Source: Halomonas dongshanensis (GTDB taxonomy: Bacteria; Pseudomonadota; Gammaproteobacteria; Pseudomonadales; Halomonadaceae). From it: 64,000 nt of DNA. This document shows positions 55,390 through 64,000 of this stretch, piece by piece; within the stretch, counting starts at the first letter, position 1, and the number at the start of each line of letters is the position of its first letter. A model generated the notes under the pieces. It had not been told where the DNA came from. It saw nothing but the letters and a program-made list of their open reading frames with translations, and did not search any database. The translations under genes and the position numbers were made by a program. The stretch covers positions 1-64,000 of the forward strand of contig NZ_JAJISC010000009.1 in NCBI RefSeq assembly GCF_024790395.1, given 5' to 3'.

Positions 55390-55450
55390 GATGGCGCGTG
55401 CACGAAAACTCCAAGGAACGACCGTTCGGACACAGCGATCCTAACGGCCC

Positions 55451-58426
55451 TCATGTGTCGAGAAAACGCTGCCAAAGTCGCACGACGGCGCCGCGCTCGG
55501 CCTCGAACGCCGCCGAACTCGCCATCGCTTTCTCGCCGGTTAGCGCTGCACGATGGATAGCATGGCGGTAAGCCAGATAGGCATTACGCAAATGCTCGGC
55601 CTCGTCGTCGGGTAAATAGCCGCTTGCCGCCAAGGCATCGAGAATGCGCATGTTGTCGCTGTAGGTGGTCAAGGAGGGCGCCTCGTGCGAGAGCGCCAAC
55701 ACCGCGTATTGGCAGAGAAACTCGATATCGACCACACCTCCGGCGTCGTGCTTAAGATCGAAGGCGCCGCTGGGCGCCTTGCCGCCGAGGTGGTCGCGCA
55801 TCTTCTGGCGCATCGCCACCACGTCCTGGCGCAGCGCGCCTCGCTCACGCGGACGGGTAAGGATTTCGTGGCGCACGCGAGCAAACGTCTGCGCTAGCCG
55901 CTCGCTCCCCGCCACCACGCGCGCGCGTACCAACGCCTGATGCTCCCAGGTCCAGGCGTGCTGGCGCTGGTAGTCGGCAAAGGCGCTAAGCGAGGTCACC
56001 AAGAGACCCGCGCTCCCCGAGGGGCGCAGGCGCATATCGACCTCGTAGAGGCTACCCGCAGGCGTCACTGCGGTGAGCAGATGAATGATGCGCTGCCCAA
56101 GCCGGGTGAAAAACACCGGCGTATCGATCGGCCGAGGGCCGTCGGTCACGCCCGTCGACGGACTATCGTGCAAGAACACCAGATCAAGATCGGAGCCATA
56201 GCCAAGCTCGATACCGCCAAGCTTGCCGTAGCCGACGATCAAGAAGTCGGGGCGTCGAGCGTCCAGCCCTTCGGGCACGCCGTGCTTGGCCGCCACGCTC
56301 TTCCACGCCATCGCCAGCACGGCGTCGAGCACCACCTCGGCAATGTAGGTCAGGTAGTCGCTAACGTTCATCAGCTTGCGCGTACCGGCGATATCCGAGG
56401 CCGCCACGTGCAGCGTCTGGGCGTGTTTGAATACCCTTAGCGCTTCGAGCTGTGCCTCTTCGTCGTCCTCGGGCAGGCGGTTGAGCGCTTGGCGCAGTTC
56501 GTCTTCGAGCCGCTGCCGGTCGGCCGGGGTGTAAAGCGACGCGGGCGTCAGCAACTCGTCCAGCAGGATCGGGTAGCGCGCCAGCTGCGCCGCAATCCAG
56601 GGGCTTGCCTCGCACAGCCGCATGAGATGTTCGAGGGCCTGCGGGTTCTCGCGCAGAAGCGCCAAGTAGGCGGTGCGTCGTAGCACCGCCTCGATGAGCG
56701 GCTGCACCCGGGTAAGCGCCACCTCCGGCGCCGGATGGCAGGCGGCTGCTTCGAGTAGAAGCGGCATCAGCGCATCCAGACGCTCGAAGCCGATTCGCTG
56801 CATGCCCTGCACTGCGCGCGAACGGTAAAGCTCGGTAATGCGTTTGAAGGCGGCCTCGGGGTTGGGAAAGCCCGCGTCGCGCAACAGCGGCTCGGCCTCG
56901 TCGAGCTCCATTTCACCGCGCCACAGATAGCGCCACTGCGCCAAGCGCGCAGGTGGCGTCTGTGCCTGCTCGGGGGCCTCCTCTTCGGGAGCAGCAATCA
57001 CCGCATCGAAGTGGCGCCGCACGCGGGCGCGCACCTCGTCTAGCCGGGCCATCAGCTGCGCCCAGTCAGAGGTATCCAGGGCCAGCGCCACGCGCGCCTG
57101 ATCGAGCGGCTCGCCTGGCAGCGTCTGGGTCTGGCGGTCCTCCAGCGCCTGGAGGGCGTGTTCGAGATCGCGCAGAAAGGCGTAGTCGGGCAGCAGTTCA
57201 TCCACGACGCTTTGCGGCAGTAATTCGAGCTCGGGCAGACGCACGAGCGCCTGACGCAGCGAAGTGACCTGAAGCTCGGTATCGCGGCCGCCGCGGATCA
57301 GCTGAAACGCCTGAACGATGAACTCGACCTCGCGAATGCCGCCAGGGCCGAGCTTGATGTTGCCCTGCATGCCCTTGCGCTTTACCTCGCGATTGATCAT
57401 CTCCTTGAGTTCGCGCAGCGACTCGATGGCGCCGAAATCGAGATAGCGCCGATAGACAAACGGTTTGAGCGTGGTCAGAAGCTCGCGCCCTGCTTCCAGA
57501 TCGCCCGCCACTGGGCGCGCCTTGAGCATGGCATAGCGCTCCCACTCGCGGCCCTGGTCCTGATAGTAGCCTGCCAGCGCCTGGAAACTACCGACCAGCG
57601 GCCCACCGTCGCCCAAGGGGCGCAGGCGCATGTCGACCCGAAAGGCAAAGCCATCGGCGGTCATGGCGTCTAGCGCGGCAATCAGTCGCTGGCCGACCTT
57701 GGTGAAATACTCCTGATGTTCGAGCGCCGTGCGCCCGCCCGTGGTATTGCCCTTTTCCGGATAAGCGAAGATGAGATCGATATCCGACGACAGATTGAGC
57801 TCACCGGCGCCCAGCTTGCCCATGCCGAGCACCACCAGGCGCTGCGGCGTACCGTCGCTGCGCGGCGCGGGCGCCCCCCAGCGTGGCGCCACCGAGCGCT
57901 CGATCCAGCCAAGCGCGGCGTCGAGGCAGAGTTCGGCGAGTTCGGAAACCGCCGCCGCCGTTGCCCACATGCCACTTTCGCGCCCGCCCGCCTCGGCTTT
58001 GTCGGTGCGGTTGATATCGCGCCAGACGATGCCGAGCATGCGCGCACGACGAAAGCGGCGCAGTTCGCGCTGAAGCCCGGCGTCGTCATCGACGTCGGCA
58101 AGCGCCTGGTCAAGCCACGCGGCCTGGGTGTCACGGCTAGGGGCTTGGTCGAGCTCGCCTTGGTCTTCGAGCAGTTCGAGCCACTGGGGATAGCGCGCCA
58201 GCGTATCCAGGGCAAAGCGCGACACGGCAAGTACCCGAACCAAGGCCTCCAGGCGCGCGGCAGAAAGCGTTCGCCACGCCGCCGAAGGCAGCACCTTGCC
58301 GGTCATCGAGGCGACGTTGTCGGCCTGCTCAAGCGCCTCGCTAAGGCGCTGCCAGGCGTTTTCGGTCGCCGACTTGAGCGACGCTGGCAGCGTCGTGAAC
58401 GGCAACGGTACGTCGATTAACGGCAT
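55451..58426 (-). CDS. glnE: Bifunctional glutamine synthetase adenylyltransferase/deadenylase
   Basis: GlnE adenylylates and deadenylylates glutamine synthetase in response to PII. Two nucleotidyltransferase domains are visible: the N-terminal one with GMGKLGAGELNLSSDIDLIF and the C-terminal one with GYGKLGGIELGYGSDLDLVF, each followed by an HD-like helical domain. The length of 991 residues is normal for the two-domain enzyme. dgkA lies 27 bases before its start on the same strand. Confidence 0.97.
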   Translation of the reverse strand: MPLIDVPLPFTTLPASLKSATENAWQRLSEALEQADNVASMTGKVLPSAAWRTLSAARLEALVRVLAVSRFALDTLARYPQWLELLEDQGELDQAPSRDTQAAWLDQALADVDDDAGLQRELRRFRRARMLGIVWRDINRTDKAEAGGRESGMWATAAAVSELAELCLDAALGWIERSVAPRWGAPAPRSDGTPQRLVVLGMGKLGAGELNLSSDIDLIFAYPEKGNTTGGRTALEHQEYFTKVGQRLIAALDAMTADGFAFRVDMRLRPLGDGGPLVGSFQALAGYYQDQGREWERYAMLKARPVAGDLEAGRELLTTLKPFVYRRYLDFGAIESLRELKEMINREVKRKGMQGNIKLGPGGIREVEFIVQAFQLIRGGRDTELQVTSLRQALVRLPELELLPQSVVDELLPDYAFLRDLEHALQALEDRQTQTLPGEPLDQARVALALDTSDWAQLMARLDEVRARVRRHFDAVIAAPEEEAPEQAQTPPARLAQWRYLWRGEMELDEAEPLLRDAGFPNPEAAFKRITELYRSRAVQGMQRIGFERLDALMPLLLEAAACHPAPEVALTRVQPLIEAVLRRTAYLALLRENPQALEHLMRLCEASPWIAAQLARYPILLDELLTPASLYTPADRQRLEDELRQALNRLPEDDEEAQLEALRVFKHAQTLHVAASDIAGTRKLMNVSDYLTYIAEVVLDAVLAMAWKSVAAKHGVPEGLDARRPDFLIVGYGKLGGIELGYGSDLDLVFLHDSPSTGVTDGPRPIDTPVFFTRLGQRIIHLLTAVTPAGSLYEVDMRLRPSGSAGLLVTSLSAFADYQRQHAWTWEHQALVRARVVAGSERLAQTFARVRHEILTRPRERGALRQDVVAMRQKMRDHLGGKAPSGAFDLKHDAGGVVDIEFLCQYAVLALSHEAPSLTTYSDNMRILDALAASGYLPDDEAEHLRNAYLAYRHAIHRAALTGEKAMASSAAFEAERGAVVRLWQRFLDT

Positions 58427-58453
58427 GGCGACTCTCCTTGGTGGGCGCTTAGG

Positions 58454-58825
58454 TCAGCCGAAAAACTTTTGCCAGCCTAGCAGGCCCCAGGTCAACCCGG
58501 CGAGTATCAGCGAAAGCATGACCGCCGCCGAGCCAATGTCCTTGGCCCGCCCGGAGAGCTCGTGGTGTTCGGTGCCGATGCGGTCCACCACGTTCTCGAT
58601 CGCGCTATTGAGCAGCTCGACGATCAGCACGAAAAAGCAGCTGCCGACCAGCATCAGCCAACTGATCGGCCCTTCGCCGATCCACCACGCCAGCGGCAGC
58701 AGTACGGCGGTGAGCGCCACCTCCTGACGAAAGGCCGTTTCGTTACGAAACGCCGCCTTGAGGCCCTTGAGCGAGTAGCGCGTCGAGTAGGCCAAGTGGG
58801 TAAAGCCGGTATGCTCGGGTTTCAT
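58454..58825 (-). CDS. dgkA: Diacylglycerol kinase (prokaryotic DgkA type)
   Basis: DgkA phosphorylates diacylglycerol in the inner membrane. The 123-residue protein has the surface helix YSLKGLKAAFRNETAFRQE, three membrane helices, and the active-site segment VELLNSAIENVVDRI followed by KDIGSAAVMLSL. It lies upstream of glnE and 28 bases downstream of dacB on the same strand. Confidence 0.96.
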   Translation of the reverse strand: MKPEHTGFTHLAYSTRYSLKGLKAAFRNETAFRQEVALTAVLLPLAWWIGEGPISWLMLVGSCFFVLIVELLNSAIENVVDRIGTEHHELSGRAKDIGSAAVMLSLILAGLTWGLLGWQKFFG

Positions 58826-58853
58826 TGCGTGCCTCAGGCGGTGAACGGTGGTG

Positions 58854-60389
58854 TCAGTTGGCCAGAATCATGGCATCCATATCCAGCGACAGCGGGTCGA
58901 GCACTTCCGACCAGCTGAGGTAAGGCGTACTGCTCGTGCCGTTGACCAGCACGCTAAACACGCCCCAGCGCCCCTGCGCGGTGCGAAAGTAACCGCCCAG
59001 TGCGCGCACAGTAACGGGCTGATTGAGCGTGCCGGTCTTGATCATGACGCTGTTCTGGAAGGTGGAGGAGCCACGGCGAATGAAGCGCATGACGCCGTTG
59101 GCAGGCGACTGAAAGGCCGCCACGTAGCTTGGAAACAGCGCCGTGCGATGAAACATCTCCTCCAGCAGCACGGTAACGCCGTGCGCCGAGGTGCTGTTTT
59201 CCGTGGTCAATCCGCTCCCGCTATAGAGTGTGACCGGCCCATGGCCGGGGAACTGGGAGACGAAGTTTTCGATTTCCGCCCCCGCTTGGCGTAGCTGGGC
59301 CTGTGGTCCGTCGACCAGGTTCAGCGCCAGCATGTCGGCCATGTAGTTGTTGGAGTAGTTCATCAAGCGCAGCAGGATTTCCTGCAGCGGCTGACCATCG
59401 ACGGCGGCCAGGCGCTGGGCGCTGCTCGGCGGGCGCGTCGAGCTGACCTGCCAGGGCTGGCTGACCGCCACGCCCGCCTGATTCAGCATGCTGGAAATGA
59501 CCTCAGCGCTCGCCTCGGCGGCATCGCTCACGCCGCGATAGACATCGCGCGCAGCGGCGTTGGTGGAGATCTGGCCGCTAACGCGCAGAACGTCGCCGCG
59601 CTCGTCGGTGATGCGCTCGGCGCTGATCTCGGTGCCGCTGTTGGCCGGGCGCGTCACCACCTGGTTGTCGATGGTGATCATCGAGGTCTGGCCGTCGCAC
59701 AGCGTTACGCGGGCAGGCTCTCCGGCTGCACTTGGCGCCACCGTGGCGCACCAGTTGCCAAAGTTGACTCCCGCCGATGAGAGCGGCGCGCTATAGGCGT
59801 TGGTGACCCGCTGCTGGGCATTACAGCGGTCGCTGGTAATACAGGTGACCGGACCAAAGCGCCACTGGCTCACCACCAGGCTGCCCTCGACACGATGCAC
59901 CCCGGCCTGCTGCAATCGCTGTACCAGACGCCAGAGATTCTCCGTGGTCAGGCTCGGGTCGCCGCCACCCTCGAACACCAAGTCGCCATAGAGAACGCCC
60001 TCCTGCACCGAGCCTGAGGTGACGAACTGGCTGGTGAAGCGGTGCTGGGGACCAAAGCGATCGAGCGTTGCGGCAGCAAGGTAGGCTTTGGTCACAGAGG
60101 CAGGCGTAAGCTCGCGCTCGGCATCGATGCTGGCCAGCACTTCCCCGCTATCGAGCATGCGCGCTTCGGCGCTGATGGCAAACCCTTGGTTTTGCAGTGC
60201 GCCCAAGCGGGCGAAATCGGCCCAAGCGCTGGCACTTGTCAGGGCCAAACACGCTGCGATCCCCACCTGCGTCAGGCCGCGCGCTAAACGCCCTTTTCCA
60301 GGCGCCACTGCCAAACGCCCTGCTGCTGCCCACTGCATCGTCACCATATTGCCCTGTATTCCTCTTCGCTGCTCGCTTGAATCGTTCAT
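58854..60389 (-). CDS. dacB: D-alanyl-D-alanine carboxypeptidase/endopeptidase (PBP4)
   Basis: PBP4 cleaves terminal D-Ala and peptide cross-links of peptidoglycan. The penicilloyl-serine motifs are TPASVTKAYL (SxxK), YSNNYMADM (SxN) and IKTGTLN (KTG), with the inserted domain between the first two. A signal peptide (VGIAACLALTSASAWA) is followed by the mature chain DFARLG. The start at 60389 overlaps the upstream stop (ATGA); an ATG at 60347 with AGGG nearby is an alternative that keeps the signal peptide. Confidence 0.93.
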   Translation of the reverse strand: MNDSSEQRRGIQGNMVTMQWAAAGRLAVAPGKGRLARGLTQVGIAACLALTSASAWADFARLGALQNQGFAISAEARMLDSGEVLASIDAERELTPASVTKAYLAAATLDRFGPQHRFTSQFVTSGSVQEGVLYGDLVFEGGGDPSLTTENLWRLVQRLQQAGVHRVEGSLVVSQWRFGPVTCITSDRCNAQQRVTNAYSAPLSSAGVNFGNWCATVAPSAAGEPARVTLCDGQTSMITIDNQVVTRPANSGTEISAERITDERGDVLRVSGQISTNAAARDVYRGVSDAAEASAEVISSMLNQAGVAVSQPWQVSSTRPPSSAQRLAAVDGQPLQEILLRLMNYSNNYMADMLALNLVDGPQAQLRQAGAEIENFVSQFPGHGPVTLYSGSGLTTENSTSAHGVTVLLEEMFHRTALFPSYVAAFQSPANGVMRFIRRGSSTFQNSVMIKTGTLNQPVTVRALGGYFRTAQGRWGVFSVLVNGTSSTPYLSWSEVLDPLSLDMDAMILAN

Positions 60390-61060
60390 GGGTACGTCTT
60401 GTGTTCGAGCGCAACGCGCAGACGCCAAAGCGTTTGCCCGCTGCGGTGATATTTGGCTTCGAAGGGCGTCAAAAAGCTCCCTTCGGGCTCGAAGCGCCCC
60501 CACGTGGGCTCGTTTGCCGTTGCCCACTGCACCGCCTGGGCGAACTCTTCGACATAAAGCGCCCAATTGGAGCGCAGCTCCAGCGCCCCACCCAAGGCCA
60601 ACAGGGTAGGGAAGACCGGATGCCCGTGCCAGCGCATCTTGAGGTGCGACGCCTTGGGGTAGGGGTTGGGGTAAAGCAGGTAGTGACGTTCGGGCGCCCA
60701 CGCCGCCGCGTGGGCCAGACGCCAAAAATCGACCAGATCGGCGCGCACCAGCAGGGCGTTATCGGGCAGTGCACCGTGCTCGCGCTCGAGGCGCGCTTCG
60801 CTACGATCCACGCCAATCACGCTGTGTTCGGGAAAGCACGTCGCCAGCGCCCGCGTCGATAGCCCTACTCCGCAACCGGCATCGAGGATCAGGGGCGCGC
60901 GGCGGGCACCGAGCCAGGCGTTGGCCGCCTCGAAGGCGCGCTGGGTATGCGCGGCCACCGGTTTTTGCAACGGTGTAGCCAGCGCCCGGCGAACGCGCTT
61001 TTCGACGTCGCGATGGGGGCCTGGCTGGTTGGAGGTCACAGGGCGTGAAGTGTGATGCAT
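60386..61060 (-). CDS. TrmB-like SAM-dependent methyltransferase
   Basis: A Rossmann methyltransferase with motif I LILDAGCGVGLSTRAL and VIGVDRSEARL. It resembles TrmB, the tRNA m7G46 methyltransferase, in the region YLLYPNPYPKASHLKMRW, where classical TrmB has FPDPWPKKRH-type residues, and in KYHRSGQTLW near the end. The ATG at 61060 gives 224 residues; the frame upstream is not convincing. Because the catalytic-loop sequence differs from standard TrmB, the substrate should be taken as probable, not certain. Confidence 0.75.
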   Translation of the reverse strand: MHHTSRPVTSNQPGPHRDVEKRVRRALATPLQKPVAAHTQRAFEAANAWLGARRAPLILDAGCGVGLSTRALATCFPEHSVIGVDRSEARLEREHGALPDNALLVRADLVDFWRLAHAAAWAPERHYLLYPNPYPKASHLKMRWHGHPVFPTLLALGGALELRSNWALYVEEFAQAVQWATANEPTWGRFEPEGSFLTPFEAKYHRSGQTLWRLRVALEHKTYP

Positions 61061-61244
61061 GCAGGATTCACTAAAGGGGATGGCGCTAAAAGAGCATGAT
61101 TCTATCAGTCCTTCAGCGTTGCGGCATGACGCCGTTGCGTGCCCGGTGCTATGATCCCACCACTTGATGTAGGATGCGCCATCGCCCTGCGCGTGCGCAC
61201 GGTCATCACCGTCTTTGTCACCACCGCACCACGAGGAACCCGGC

Positions 61245-63601
<2,357 letters not shown>

Positions 63602-63608
63602 AACCTCT

Positions 63609-64000
<392 letters not shown>

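Overview
The window is a piece of a high-GC gammaproteobacterial chromosome, most likely from the Halomonadaceae (Halomonas or a relative). This is inferred from protein similarity and gene order. Several blocks follow the order known from Pseudomonas and Halomonas: purL-mltF-tadA, rpmE/priA, argS-SPOR-hslVU-DUF971, ubiE-ubiJ-ubiB-hisE-tatABC, hemB-ppk1 and coaD-yfhL. There is also a BCCT transporter and a FabY-type ketoacyl synthase. No rRNA, tRNA, CRISPR array, transposase or prophage gene was seen.

Left edge (1-6.9 kb): the N-terminal 1,848 codons of a giant surface adhesin on the minus strand, running off the window. It has a BapA-type prefix domain, a tandem DPEEPV linker, about 570 residues of Asp-Ala repeats, a beta-sandwich region, a second Asp-Ala block, and a very long Gly/Leu-rich decapeptide array. 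An OmpA-domain protein and an unusually AT-rich intergenic stretch with terminator-like hairpins lie upstream.

7-15.5 kb: a minus-strand chain purL, radD, a previously unlisted 43-residue membrane protein, scpA, scpB and rluB. Every junction overlaps or abuts, so translation is probably coupled.

15.7-28.1 kb: mltF and ytfJ, then a complete carotenoid operon crtE-fni-crtX-crtY-crtI-crtB with convergent crtZ, predicted to make zeaxanthin glucosides. It lies between mltF/ytfJ and tadA, which are close neighbours in relatives, so it looks like an insertion into a conserved block. tesB and a short malic enzyme follow.

28.5-43.6 kb: housekeeping genes for translation, replication restart, proteolysis, ubiquinone and histidine synthesis, Tat export and haem. 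rpmE has a strong divergent promoter and a long structured leader that may be an L31 autoregulatory element.

43.6-64 kb: ppk1 behind a PhoB-like promoter, metR, an RstAB-type two-component system, small membrane proteins, UMF1, BCCT and AEC transporters, glnE, dgkA, dacB, a TrmB-like methyltransferase, fabY, coaD, an yfhL ferredoxin with an IscR-like site, and the start of a MATE exporter. Several genes (crtE, priA, hemB, fabY) appear to start with TTG.
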